From Timema cristinae (taxonomy: Eukaryota > Arthropoda > Insecta > Phasmatodea > Timematidae), in assembly GCA_039000515.1 (NCBI GenBank), contig JBCFYV010000024.1, positions 17,270,041-17,334,040 on the forward strand: a DNA stretch of 64,000 nucleotides, written 5' to 3'. Below the pieces are notes generated by a model. The model worked only from the letters and a program-made list of their open reading frames with translations. It was not told where the DNA came from and did not search any database. This document shows positions 35,329 to 47,114 of this stretch, one piece after another. Within the stretch, counting starts at the first letter, position 1, and each line of letters starts with the position of its first letter. The translations under genes were made by a program, and so were the position numbers.

Positions 35329-35865
35329 ATGTTATTTAAAGCATTCTTTGTCTTTATATTGCTATTTTACCTCTACTCTTATCTTAATTACTTCCAGTTC
35401 AACTTCTACTTCATAATCACACATGTATTCAAAATCAGAATAAAGTGGAGAGTCACAGTCAACATCCATGGCAATAATTACTTATGTTGTAGCCCTCGAC
35501 ATTTCCTGATAATATTATTAAGAAAAGCAAGAACAATTTCACTGTTCAATGCACTGTTAAGCTTACCACACAATGAATTGAATTGGAATGCAATGATTGG
35601 AACAGAGCACATAGAAATTTTTGACCAACTACATTTTAATGGAGGCCCGCATATTGGCTCGGATCAAATTGAAAAAAGTCAACGTCAGATCAGAATGGAG
35701 AGAATCAGTTTGCTAAGAATGAATATTTTGACGGATTACAATGGAATCCGAAGCTGTGTGCATGCATCCTCAGAATTGGTCAAATGCATTATCTTAAGCC
35801 ACACTCGGTTTACTCCTGTTGATGTTCATTTTTTTATATTCCTTAACAATTTTTTCTTACTTTAA
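35329..35865 (+). CDS. Unrecognised 178-residue open frame in an intron
   Basis: The longest complete frame of the window outside exons. Begins MLFKAFFVFILLFYLYSYLN (hydrophobic, could be a membrane segment), has a hydrophilic middle (GGPHIGSDQIEKSQRQIRME) and ends in a Phe/Leu-rich tail. I recognise no domain. It is antisense within the 10 kb intron, in AT-rich DNA where chance frames of this length do occur, and no splice or promoter signal supports it. Likely a chance frame or old insertion relic. Confidence 0.15.
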   Translation: MLFKAFFVFILLFYLYSYLNYFQFNFYFIITHVFKIRIKWRVTVNIHGNNYLCCSPRHFLIILLRKARTISLFNALLSLPHNELNWNAMIGTEHIEIFDQLHFNGGPHIGSDQIEKSQRQIRMERISLLRMNILTDYNGIRSCVHASSELVKCIILSHTRFTPVDVHFFIFLNNFFLL

Positions 35866-36439
35866 AAAATGTCTTTGAAGAAATAATAAATTTAAATCAA
35901 CAGTACCCTATTATTTATCACATTGGTAACAAACATTATTATGTCTGTGTTATAAAGAAAAATGCAAGAGAAGTCAAAGTATTTTAGAAGCAGCTTCTTC
36001 CTCATCGGCAGCAATGCATACTGTACAGTCAGACAGCAATGTCTACTGCCTCCTTTAATTAACTGCTGCTATCACTCATTTCATTAAATAACTAAATCCA
36101 TGTACCCTTATTGGTTGCTGTCTTCCGAGTAACATAAATTGAATTCTGAATCAGTGTGCATATGCAATTTGTTTCCATTGGTAGTGTTCCAATCTATTCA
36201 GTTCCAGAGTGTGAAAAGTTTTACCAGTGTTTTTCCAGAAGATGTACCTGTAGCAGTTTAACAATGTTGCATGTTTCAATGAACATAAATATTTTCTAAA
36301 AATGAACAATAATGACAAAAAAACCAATGACGTTTGTGTTTCAATGAGGAGCCAGTACTATTTCTTTACCTCTCAGGTCAGAGTTAGAGGTGTTTTAAAC
36401 AAAATTAATTTAAAGATATAACAGATTTAACTAAAATGT

Positions 36440-36701
36440 GACCCGCCTCAGTGAAATAGTTGGCTAATGCGCTAGTCGTGTTGAGCTCGACTGCTGAGGA
36501 CGGGGAGATCGAGGTTCAAATCTCCGTCGGGTGAACTGGGGAGGGGTGTCCTAAATAGTTTTCCACTCTCCCTCCACGCAAATGCAAGTTCACTTCCTCT
36601 AATTCAACCTTCCCAATTCCTAAATCCATTAGCGTAATTAGTACTTAAGAGTATAACCCGAACGGGTAGTAAGACGTGGTGCTAAAATAATAATAATAAA
36701 A
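36440..36701 (+). mobile_element. SINE family B, full-length copy
   Basis: The head differs from family A: GCCTCAGTGAAATAGTTGGC, then a long variable-arm-like stretch and GAGGTTCAAATCTCC (B box), as expected for a Ser/Leu-type tRNA ancestor. The body has a CCACTCTCCCTCCACGCAAA block. The tail GTATAACCCGAACGGGTAGT plus AAGACGTGGTGCTAA and (AAT)n is shared with family A. Confidence 0.85.
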
Positions 36702-37084
36702 AACTAAAATGTGAAGATAAAATAAAAAATATAATATTAGATTGACAATGTTTTTGCAAAGATAATGCAGCAATTTGAAGCAAAGCATTTAAAATGTGTG
36801 GGTTTAATAAATTTCCTAAGCCAATGTTCATATAAAAACAGATTAAAGTGTGCAAATTTTTTATCACAATAGGTTTAAAGTGCTCTAAGCATTTCCATGC
36901 AAAGATAAGATAATTAATTGTACTATATAATATTGATATACTTGTTTTAACTATGTTTAATTAAGTATCATGCTCTGAGTTTTAAACAAATCATGTGTGT
37001 TTAGCAAATAGGTGATATTTTACATTTAAAAAAACAAGAGCCACGTTAGGAGAGAACTGCAACATAAAAATTGCATCTTACAAA

Positions 37085-37690
37085 ATACTACTAATTTAAT
37101 AAAGAAATCCAACCTAGAGATAGAGGGGAAATGCGGGTAGGATCAAATGAACATCTCTTTTCCCCTTTCTTCTGTAAAAGTAGAGAAGTAGTCACACACA
37201 AACATAAATAAACATAAATAGAGGGATATTTCAGAATTGTTACTTTTAAAATAAAATAAAAAAAAGGTAAAAGGAAATACACTTTGGACAAACAGTTAAC
37301 TACTCCATTTGGATTTTTTTTTTAAATTCCTTTAGAGAAACTGTGATAAACTGTCGCAAAAGTAAAAATAAACTTCTCACACCTTTGGCTGTGGTTATAA
37401 TAATTTATTTGTACTCCAACAACAGCTTACCAATGTGTTTCTAACAGTTACATTTTTAATTCAAAATGAGGTATTTTAGTGTTTGTGTAAAGTAGCTTTC
37501 CTCTTTCCCCTTTTTAAGTTTGGTAAAGGCAATAATGCTGAAATATTACTCTTTTGTATTTAAATGTGTGAATGATTCTACTATATAAAGACATAAAAAA
37601 GAAAGAAGATATCACGTTTGTCCATTGGAATCCATCCACATTTTCCCTCTTTCCATAGGTGGGCTGAGCTGACTTTCTTAATTTATTGTG
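37085..37690. repeat. Diverged foldback element, head-to-head arms
   Basis: The left arm (about 37090-37205) is the reverse complement of the family's arm (AAGTAGTCACACAC, CCAACCTAGAGATAGAGG). The right arm (about 37440-37690) is in plus orientation (TTCAAAATGAGGTATTTTAG, CATTGGAATCCATCCACA). Same layout as the 19.8 kb element but much more diverged, so an older insertion. Confidence 0.7.
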
Positions 37691-39289
37691 CACATATTAT
37701 TTTTTTTTTGCTTTTTTTTTTAAATATCAATTTACAACCATTGTTAAACAAAACAACATGTAAGAAATTCTTTAAATAAGAAACTATCAATTTTATATAT
37801 AAGCAATGTGAGACATTAAATAAAGTGAATCAATAAAAACTTATTCATGTATTTTTCTTTAACCAAGAAAAAAAGACAAAAAATAATGCCACAAATACAA
37901 TATGTTGTCAACATTATACATTTAGAAAAGAATTCTGTCTAAGGACTTAATGTATTTTGAAAATTGTGACGTGTTTTAAATGTGCTTGCATTTGTGTGTG
38001 TATTCCTTGCAAAAAATAAAAAAATATATAGTTGACTGCAAAATCATAGTGCGGTCTATAATCACACTCTTAGATAATAAATAACAAATGTGGTAACGTT
38101 GAGGACTACATAATATAGTTTTATCAATATACATTAAAATAGTTTATAAGCTGCATGGTAAATGAGTTCTCTACAGATTCATAAACTTTAAAAATAATAT
38201 AATAGCCTTGACTCTTATCATACAAAATTAACTTCAAATCAAAATGGCTGACAAAATAAAAAAGTCAAACCTAATGCTAACATAACTACGTTTCACAAAT
38301 GGCTCTAGAGATTTTTTGTTGCAGTCCATTGGTAACTAGTAAATAATTGAACTATTTATGTTTTTGCTGTATAAATATTACTATCAAATTTAAAATTTAT
38401 TTTACATATTGTATAGTAAAAAAAACCCCAATGAACACAAATTGTATTTGGGGGTTAAGATAAGGAGCCTTTTAATGGCCTACTTAACTCACTTTTGAAG
38501 TCAGAATAAAAATGCTGTATTAATAACACATTGCAGATCATGATTAAAAAAGTATTGCTCAGCAATTATTAAACTTATTACAATAAAAATGTGAAATCTT
38601 AGTATTAAGACATGTAAATGATCATCAGGAAAGATAAAGGATTAATTTTCAGGCATAATTCCCCCCCCCCCCTCCCTACCTTCCAAAGTGATTATAATTT
38701 TAGGGTGCAGTTTATATTCGAGGTGGCTCATTATTTGACCAATTTAGGTATCAAACAAATTCACTGATACAATTTGATTGACAAAGTAGGCATTAAAGAC
38801 GTGTGTCATATTTGATCATGTATATTGTTGAAAAATGAGGCTAGCTTGTAAAAAAATTAAATGGAAGCTTTGATATTAACTAAAATAATTTCTAGTACAG
38901 TAAACAAGAAACTCAATCCATTATACCCAAGTAATTTTAATAGCAATACAGGAAAATAAATCAATAAAATTAACACTGTCATTAACTCTCACACAAATCT
39001 ACTTAACCATAGAAAAATATGGATGATTTGGTTGTAAAGAGAGTAGACAACGCACAGCCATGATTCTTTAAAGTTTATATGTTAAGTAATAAGACTTTTC
39101 AAACAAACAAAGCTTAATGTTTACTGTTTAGATATAGCACTCAATCATGTATAGAATTAGTGTTTTTGATGGTCAACCAATAACTAACTAAAGAAATACT
39201 ATACGCTTCACTGAAAATGTTGAAAATGTTCCAAACTTTGGCGGGCTATATGAACTTGTTATGACACCTGATGTGTTGTACAAACTTAC

Positions 39290-39519
39290 CCAATGATCGA
39301 GTGAGTAGCCATGATGAAGTCTGGCTCGGCCATGGACGAGTTGGCCTTAAAGAGCTTGGACTTGGTCTGCACATGAATGAACTTATCAGGAGCCATGATG
39401 TGAAGGCGGTAGCTGGAACTGGTGCTAGAGCCCGAATGCAGAGTCTCCTTGAGGTGGCTAGCCAACTTCTGTAGGTCCTGCTGGGGGCAGAGCTCCTGGA
39501 TGATGTGACCCACCAGCTC
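39290..39519 (-). CDS. tai: taiman-like exon 7: PAS-B second half
   Basis: TTTTCAG acceptor before 39519; GTAAGT donor after 39290; 230 bases. Reads ELVGHIIQELCPQQDLQKLA, then HLKETLHSGSSTSSSYRLHI and APDKFIHVQTKSKLFKANSS, ending in PDFIMATHSIIG. The sequence LxxHLKE...YRLxxxxPDKFIHVQTKSKLF is the strongly conserved end of p160 PAS-B. Ends in phase 2 (GG, completed by G in exon 8). The 10 kb intron that follows separates the bHLH-PAS half from the receptor-box half. Confidence 0.95.
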
Positions 39520-39919
39520 CTGAAAACACATCAACACATGACTCATCTCTCCATCTGAACACAGTGATTCACACATGCTTTGGTTCCTCAACACACATCA
39601 CATTATTTACCCCTTTAGTCAAGAACTTAGTGTGTTTGAAACCTTCACCTCTTCCCCCAGGCACTAGAAATAATATTTTAATGTATTTTGCTGTACAAAG
39701 CCGATTTGATTCACTGTATTTTTTGAAAAAAGAACTGCAGACAGATAGTGTGGTAGTATGGTGTCTATTTAAGGGGTTGCCATCCATTAATGTGACCACT
39801 GATGGGGATTTTAATGTTTAATGAATCGGCTGTTTAAATAATAATTATGTTTAAAACCATGGTAAATTAAATATGTTTAAATGTTGAGGTATTGGTTATA
39901 TCATTCTTTAATAATATTG

Positions 39920-40127
39920 TGTTGAGCTAGACTGCTGAGGAAGGGGAGATCGAGTTTGAATCTCGTTCGGGTGAACTAGTGGGGTTTTCCCTAAATGGTT
40001 TTCCACTCTCCCTTCACGCAAATGCAGGTTCACTTCCTCTAAATTCAACCTTCCCAATTCCTAACCCATTATCATAATTAGTGCTTAAACGTATAACCCA
40101 AACAGGTATTAAGATGTGGTGCTAAGT
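39920..40127 (+). mobile_element. SINE family B copy, 5'-truncated
   Basis: Begins inside the head (TGAGCTAGACTGCTGAGGAA), with a diverged B box (GAGTTTGAATCTC), the CACTCTCCCTTCACGCAAAT block and a decayed tail (GTATAACCCAAACAGGTATT). In the intron between exons 7 and 6. Confidence 0.8.
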
Positions 40128-40146
40128 ATACTTTGTGTTACTTAGA

Positions 40147-40458
40147 CGAGGGGTAATCAATCTCTTTTGTTTGCATAGCACCAGATATAATTTTTCTTAC
40201 ACTTTGTTTTTGGTGTATTAATCAAGCTATACATATACTATAATCCATGTGTATGACATAGGGGGATAGAGAAAAGGTAGCTTTCAGCTCACATGTTCTT
40301 ACGCCTGGGTCTCTCTTGGCCAATCCTAAATCGGGCCCTGATTATTCAGTGCCATGATGAAATTATATATATATATATTATAAAACATACAATTTTACAT
40401 ACTCCCGAAGATGTCTTTGCGTACCCCGGGGGTTATCCAGGTTGAATACCACTGATTT
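40147..40458. mobile_element. hAT-like non-autonomous element
   Basis: Left AGGGGTAATCAATCTCTTTT and right GGTTATCCAGGTTGAATACC ACT are inverted termini of Charlie/hAT type. It directly follows a family B SINE in the intron between exons 7 and 6. Confidence 0.5.
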
Positions 40459-40697
40459 ATAGGATTGAACTATCTATTAAAAGAAACCAATATTTTGCAA
40501 GTTTGAAACTGCTGCACCACAATTTTTTAAAAATTCTTTTTTGTTCCTTGAAAATTCAATTTATATTGATTGGTGTTATGAAGTTTTGGAAATGAGCTAA
40601 CAATATGTTCCAAAGAGTGGAGGGAGGGGGAAGAATCATGTTAGTTAACACAATAAAAAGTACCTAAAGTCACTAAAGCGTAATAAAACCAACTAAC

Positions 40698-40931
40698 CTT
40701 ATTCAGGTACTGTGAATATGTGGAAGAAACTCCACTGGTGTCTATGCTAATAATTTTTCCACTGACGTCCAATTTTGTAGTAAACTGTTCTATGGGGTTG
40801 CCTATACTTTTCTCATTCTGAGGTATTCGTCGTGCTACACACATGAGACAGGGTCCAACCTCAGCGGATTCTGAGGTCACACTGCCACCTTCAGTCTTCT
40901 CACTTGGGAACGGAAGTAGGGTGGAAGAGAT
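40698..40931 (-). CDS. tai: taiman-like exon 6: PAS-B first half
   Basis: TTCTAG acceptor before 40931; GTTAGT donor after 40698; exactly 78 codons. Begins ISSTLLPFPSEKTEGG. It then has a conserved CLMCVARRIPQNEKS strand and FTTKLDVSGKIISIDTSGVS, followed by YSQYLNK. CLxCVARRIPxxE and FTTKLDxxGKIxxxDxS are p160 hallmarks. PAS-B binds partner transcription factors in known family members. Phase 0 at both ends. Confidence 0.95.
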
Positions 40932-41082
40932 CTAGAATAAAATATGATTAGCTTTAACTTAAATCTATCATATTTTCTTTTAATACAGGATAATCATTGC
41001 TACAATTCAACAATAAGAGAGAATAATCGAAACATTTAAAGTTGGAGGATATTTTGAAAACTTACCATTTTTATGTATTTAT

Positions 41083-42790
41083 TAGAAAAAGTAAAGTTAT
41101 TTCTCTTGTTAACGTGTTGTGGGCCTATTGATTTTCTTTTGTTTCTAAATGTTTATTAGTCTGATAGATGTCACATCAAACATGAATAATGTAATTTGTG
41201 TTTTCTATTTTCTGTAACTAGTTTTTCTATTAGTTCATTTTTCATGTTCTGTCAAGACATATGTAGAAGTTAAAAGAGTGATATTAATGTTGTAATAATG
41301 ATGTTAATAAGGTTTAACTAATATTTTTGCCCCAAATTGTAATGTTTATTTTAACAAGCCCAGAAAAAATAAGGTCCATTGGGTTGACAGGTTGAAAAGA
41401 GTGTGCATGTGTGTGGTAAGACTGTGAGGTTATGTTAGAGCTAGACTTTTTTTTTTATCAAATAGAGGTTAGTTCACTGAGTTTAAAATGAAATGAAACT
41501 TAAGGGAAAAGATGGATAAAACAAAGCAATTTGGTATTAAAAAGTGTGACGGAAGGATTTTCAAGTTATAAAATAATAAGATTGAGATTATTTTTTTGCG
41601 CTAAAAAATTAATCAACAGGATAAAAACTCGAGCAGCTAAAGATTATGATGCACAAAATGTGTGGGATGAACTCAACGCAAAACAAAGTAATGCTTTTGA
41701 TTTTAACAGCTGTGGAGTTTGACCAATTGCAGATGGTTATAGCTTGTACTACCGCTAGAGATAGGTGGAATCATCTCAAAACAATTCACGAACAACAATT
41801 TACAAAAACAGGGTTATGTTGAAACAACAATTAAGTCTTTAGGTATAAAATGTCGGAATGAGACATAATGGCACAACATATTAGCAAAATTGAGTCAATG
41901 ACTTTTATCACTTTCGGATGGTGGTGAAACATTGGGAGATTTGGACAAGATATCAAAAGTGTTGTGAGGACTTCCTATTAAATATGGTTTGTTCGCTATG
42001 CCATGTGATGCCAATGAAAACAAAACAACAGACCATCAACAATTTAACAGCCAGGTTATTAAATGAGCAACAACTGTCCTAATAAGATTAAATGGCAATT
42101 GAAATGGCATTGGCTGCAGTTAGGTTTATTACATGGAAAATATAAATCAAACCAGTTCAAGTAGTTTCGACAATCAAAATTAAATCCCTCCAAATAAAAA
42201 AAGTATTTAATGTTATTATTGTAACAAGAAAGGACATGATAAGTCAGGTTCAAAAGACAAAGGTATTAAATATGAGGCTGACCATATTAAACTTTCCATG
42301 TACTCTGATTCTGATTTTGTGGGAGATTATGTAGCTGCTTCTAATGCAGCTTTGAAATCACTTAGCTTCACACATTTCTTCAGAAGCTCAGTCAACATGA
42401 ACGAACCAAGTTAATTGTGGATAGTCCAAGTACCTTACGTCTAATTAAAAATAGGAAATACCCAAAATGACACTGAAGAGCAATTAGATGATACATTGGC
42501 TAAATCACCTCCATGAGATAAATTCAACAATAATGATTGTAAGTAAATGTCGATTATTTATTTTGCAAATCAGTAAATAAGAGTGGAAGTGTTAGAAAAA
42601 GTAAAGTTATTTCTTCTGTAAACCTATAAATTGGTTTTTTTCCATATCTAAATGCACTTGTTTATCAGGCAAATGTAATCTGTTATATTTCCTGTGACCA
42701 CTTTTTACCTTTTGTTTATAATGATCCGAGTGATGTCAGTGTTATAAGTAAATAATTTTACTAACATTTTCGCCACACATTGAGTTGTTT
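41083..42790 (+). mobile_element. Internally deleted Copia-type LTR element
   Basis: Two related flanks act as LTRs. The left (41083-41340) opens TTAGAAAAAGTAAAGTTATT and the right (42588-42785) opens TGTTAGAAAAAGTAAAGTTA; both end near ACTAA(T/C)ATTTT(T/C)GCC. Between them only gag remains, with stops: a DRWNHLKTIHEQ-like stretch, MAQHISKIESM, and a CYYCNKKGHDKSGSK zinc knuckle near 42213-42260 whose last Cys is Ser. Protease, integrase and RT are absent. Intron between exons 6 and 5, antisense to the gene. Confidence 0.72.
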
Positions 42791-43119
42791 TATTTAACAT
42801 TTTTCACTGAAATGTGATCAATTGGACAATAGTGGCAAAGAGAATGGAAGCGAAGGTGAAAATAACAAAATATGGGTTTTACTAAAACTTTTTTTGAATC
42901 AAGAAACAAGCAACATCACTATCTAAGTGACCAATATCAACCTCCAGCCATGCTGCCATAGTCCAACCTGTGTCTTACTCTCTTCTGCCGAAGAAGGGCA
43001 CTGATGTACTCTAAAAATTACATAATTATGTGTTTTGTTGTTTTAAACTTTGAGGTCTACAATTGTCTGGTAATTGTGCAAGCCTAGCCCTTTTATCCTC
43101 TTTTCAATATCAATTTTCA

Positions 43120-43800
43120 CTGATGATGGACTTGCAAAATTCACATTTACAATAAAGTGAATTTTACTGTTTTAACATAAATAGCATGAATTTAAGTTTT
43201 TTTTCTAATTAGATACAGTTTTTTTGTAATTTGGCAAATAACACGTCATGCAATATAATTTTTTATGTGGTAGCAGTGGTGATAAGAGCTATGCTAGTGC
43301 TACCGTCTATATGGATAGTGTCAGTTTTTGTGTGTTTTAAAGGTATATGTGTATTATCATGGCTAGTTAGGCTTTTTTTTCTGGTGGCGGTTCACATTAA
43401 AAATCACAATTTATAAAGCTATATATATAATTATATAGAGATTGACAATTGATTATTTCGATATTACTATATTTGTAAAAGTTGAAGGTAATGAGTTTGA
43501 CATTAATAAGCGTATAATGTTTTGTGTGTATTTTTATATTTTATTTTCTCTCTAAATATGTTAATAAATAGTTGAACACACAATATGAACGAAAAATGTA
43601 GAAAGTTTTATCCAAGTTCTGTAAAGTCCCTGAAGCATGGGAATAGAGGTATTCCTGCGTGGTGGAAAAAAAGGGAAAAGAAGAGAGAATGTCTAAGATC
43701 TCAAGAAAATCAAAGGCCAGGCGTAAGTAATATTACTCTGTTGAATGTGGCCAAAAAGAAAAAGGATTTGTCATATGAATTGGCCAAATACATGTGAGGA
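43120..43800 (+). repeat. Interspersed repeat C, copy 2, with a 70-residue frame
   Basis: Same ordered blocks as copy 1, then an open frame at 43585-43797 (MNEKCRKFYPSSVKSL, then AWWKKREKKRECLR, very Lys/Arg-rich, ending LSYELAKYM). The ATG sits just after the shared block, as the start of a transposon ORF would. I do not recognise the protein; it could be an N-terminal basic segment of a transposase. Confidence 0.6.
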
Positions 43801-44180
43801 GGCAGTTTGATTACCATATATGTGCAAAAGATGACTCAAAGATTTCTTGTGATGTACAACAATGTTCTGACCAATAAAAGAACAAACTTTAGGAAAATTA
43901 TCCAGTCAAATGGCAATGTTTTTATTTGAGATTGTAAGAAAAGTTTATTTTACAATTAACTTGGCGTGGAGAAATGAATAATAAATACAGTCCTCATTTT
44001 GGAAAAGGTTCAGAATACAACAGCACCACTTTGGTTAAAAATAGAGTAATTTATTTATTGTATGTAAATGAAATTAAACACTACTGTGTGCTCACAATAT
44101 ATTGGTAGCCTAATGTTGTGCATCCAGAAGTGTGCTTCAGAATAAAATAACCTCATATTTTGATAAATTTAAAAACTCAC

Positions 44181-44314
44181 CTGCATATTCTCATATTTTG
44201 ATACTCGTTGTTGCTTTTCTTCCATTGTTTCGTCCTGATCATCAGGAGGCTTGATTAACAAGCGGCACGTGAAGTCTCTATTCTTGCTGGCTGTCTGAGA
44301 GTCATTCGTCCAAC
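44181..44314 (-). CDS. tai: taiman-like exon 5: PAS-A/PAS-B linker
   Basis: TTTCAG acceptor before 44314; GTGAGT donor after 44181; 134 bases. Reads WTNDSQTASKNRDFTCRLLI, then KPPDDQDETMEEKQQRVSKY and ENMQ. The F(N/T)CRLLIKPP strand and the acidic DDQDETMEEKQ loop with a following KYExMQ strand are typical of the p160 PAS-A end, as I recall it for insect family members. Ends in phase 0. Confidence 0.93.
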
Positions 44315-45246
44315 CTGAAATACAAACAAACACTCAAATCATCAAGATACCAACTTCTGGTTAGTAAAAACATTCTTTTTTTTACATACACTATATTTGT
44401 ATGAGTTATTAACAGTTGGTGAAAGATAACCACCTAAACTACACAGTAATACAATTTTTTTCCTTATCAAATATTGAACCATGACCAGAGGATAAGTATC
44501 TAGAATAACTAAGGTGTTAGAAAACACAGACCCGGTTAGAATTTTACAAGAAACTAAATCATTTCTATAAATAACTAAATATCTTGTAAAGAAATAATTT
44601 CTGTGTTGATACACACTTTGTATAAACAATCATTCTAAACAGTTTCATCTCAACTCCGCAAAAAGCCTTTTAAACAGTATTCCTTTTATAATGTTTCTAT
44701 TTCCCTCGCTTAGTTTAATGTTATCTTTCACAAGCTCTTATTTAGTATTTCTTTGGTTTGGTTTCCTACATTCAATACCTTCAATAACCTCTACTCAATA
44801 AAACATTTCATTTTAATTTTAAAGTTTCTGTTTTATAACATTTTTACTTGAGTGCAATACCAAATTTATCAATTTATATAATTTATATTGTTTTATCTCC
44901 ACACCATCGTAAAAGCTTTATTATTGTTCCCTGCATCCTTTTATCATCCTTGTGATAAATATCTAAATATTTGCTAAAAATATTATACTGGAACAAAGTA
45001 TGAATGGTAAAGGTACAATTATGCATTTAATTCGGCACGTGTCCGTTTGCTATAAAGTTCCTCAAAAATCTGAGTCCTCTGCCCTATGATTGGATCTTGG
45101 CTTTTCTTCTAAGTCCTAGTTAACCCTGTATGGTCTCTAAAAATTTGGAAAGGGAGCAATGAATCATTGATAAACTATTCATAAAGGAGTTCATGATTAC
45201 TATATGTCTAAGTTTTCCTTTCTTTAACAAGGGTTGTTGGACTCAC
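44315..45246. other. Intron between exons 4 and 5
   Basis: AT-rich; the 95-residue minus frame at 44342-44629 has no recognisable content. Confidence 0.85.
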
Positions 45247-45424
45247 CTATAGACATGGGCAGCAAGAAGGAACTAAAGCGAGCATGGTCGCCATGATGAA
45301 TTATGTTGTAGATGCTCTCCCCGAGAACGTCGTCCTTGGTGTACTTGATGAATTGAGACACGTTCTCTGTGACATACTCCACTTTGCCCTCCGTGTTAAC
45401 CACGAATAAGAAGCCCTCTAGGGC
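45247..45424 (-). CDS. tai: taiman-like exon 4: PAS-A core
   Basis: CAG acceptor before 45424; GTGAGT donor after 45247; 178 bases. Reads ALEGFLFVVNTEGKVEYVTE, then NVSQFIKYTKDDVLGESIYN, IIHHGDHARF and LLPMSIG. EGFLFVVNxEGKVEYVTxN is the PAS sheet, and YxIIHxGDHxxF is the conserved p160 PAS-A helix and loop. Ends in phase 1; the Gly codon is completed in exon 5. Confidence 0.95.
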
Positions 45425-47114
45425 CTGTCGGATAAAAAAAGTGTGCATATGTTTTAAGCATATCTGATTTTACTTTATAAGGAATGAGTACTTTCCCTAA
45501 TAACTTAAAAATGTTGTCCTGAAAGGTAACTAAAATTGTGTATTGATGTGTAAAGGTTAAATATTAGTAACATTAACAAATCAAATTACTTAATGGGACC
45601 TAAGAACTGCAGAGAAACATTCTTAACAAAGGTGTCCAGCCACTGAGCATGTATAAAATAGCCTGCCTTTTCCATGTTTTTATTCAACAAGCAAATCACA
45701 CAGTTATGCCTTAGAGGTTAATAAACATGTTTCCTTGGGTTTCTTTTTATCAATAGGATTTCAGAAAACGAGAAATGTTATGATTATATCACAATTTAAC
45801 CTTTTTTTATTACTTGTAGTGAATTTTTTTTTTCAAATTTATTTACTTATGTTTTAATAATGTCTATTAAATAATGCAAAATTTAAAACCACTTAATTTA
45901 AAATCTTAACCTAGCAACTTCACTAATTTTTACCTGTTTTTCAATCTGCTAACCACTAAGAAAATTCACTAAGTAAATATAATATTTAATGAAGTACTAA
46001 CAGTTGAATCTTGCAGGAAGATGTCAAGTAAATATACAACCAACAAAATGTGCCTATGTAGAGCAATTAGAGATCCTATAAAAAAATACACTAGTAACTC
46101 GATTTGTTGCACTTTCAACAACACTTGACACTGCATCGAATGTAATGCACGAAAGTAACAAAGTGAGTACTTGATGGTATCACAACACTATACCATAAAC
46201 AAAAGGTACTGCATATTGAAGACGAGCATACAAAAAATATAAGTAAGCAAGATAACAGAAACTCAAATCAAAGAATGAATGGTAAGGAAAGAAGATGAAC
46301 TTGACCCATTCAAACTGTTGTCAAGGATATTCTTTCACAAGTGGTTGTCTAGACATATACAATATCTGCTGGGCACAATGGGACCCAATTATTCAGCATA
46401 CATATATTAGTTGTGTTTAATAATTTTGATAAATAAGTAAATAAAAGTTTAACATACATACATGTGCACTAGTGAGAATTTATGTGACTACAGAGTAAAT
46501 ATAATAGGAAAAGAGCAGTTAAAATTAAAAAGTAAATTGCCATATAGCCAAATTGCCTTGAAACCATTATATTTTAATGTTGATATAAATGTTTATAGAA
46601 GGTGATTATGAATTAACTTGCCGAAATGAAACAGGTGGAAAATGGTGCTCTAACAACAATATTGGTATTAGGTGATGGTCGGTGATGTCCTTGTAAATTA
46701 ATGCACTACGGAACTTTAAATATTTTAAGTTTTGCCTGACGTATAGGTAACTCTTCTAGCATGGTGATCAACCAAAACATATTTGTGTCGGCTTGGGTGA
46801 TATCTGTTGGGATTGGAAACACTGAAAACCGTTCTACTGCAAGGGCTTAACAACAAACTTCAGCGTAATCAAGCAGCATGTCAGCTACCTCCCTGAAAGT
46901 GTAATCCTGAATCTTTGTTCCACTCTTGCATGGCATGAACTTGTTGCCTGTGTAGTGGAGTACCCCAGTGATCATGGGTTCCTTATACCAAGAGTTATAA
47001 TAGCACCATCTCTCACTCATTTCATTTTGGTAGACTAATTCAAAACCATGCTGCATACAAATGAGATGCATTTGAAAGCTTGGGGGATGACATTAGGTAT
47101 GGTTTATCACTTAC
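45425..47114. other. Intron between exons 3 and 4
   Basis: AT-rich. A minus frame at 46847-47071 (ends LLDYAEVCC) is not family-like and falls inside the intron; treated as chance. The intron between exons 2 and 3 (47232-47708) is empty. Confidence 0.75.

Larger units (their letters stand above)
29289..39289. other. 10 kb intron between exons 7 and 8
   Basis: The largest traced intron. Contains three SINEs and a tail fragment, the 397 bp MITE, the diverged foldback element and an unrecognised 178-residue frame. No coactivator exon is needed here because exons 7 and 8 join in phase. Confidence 0.85.
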
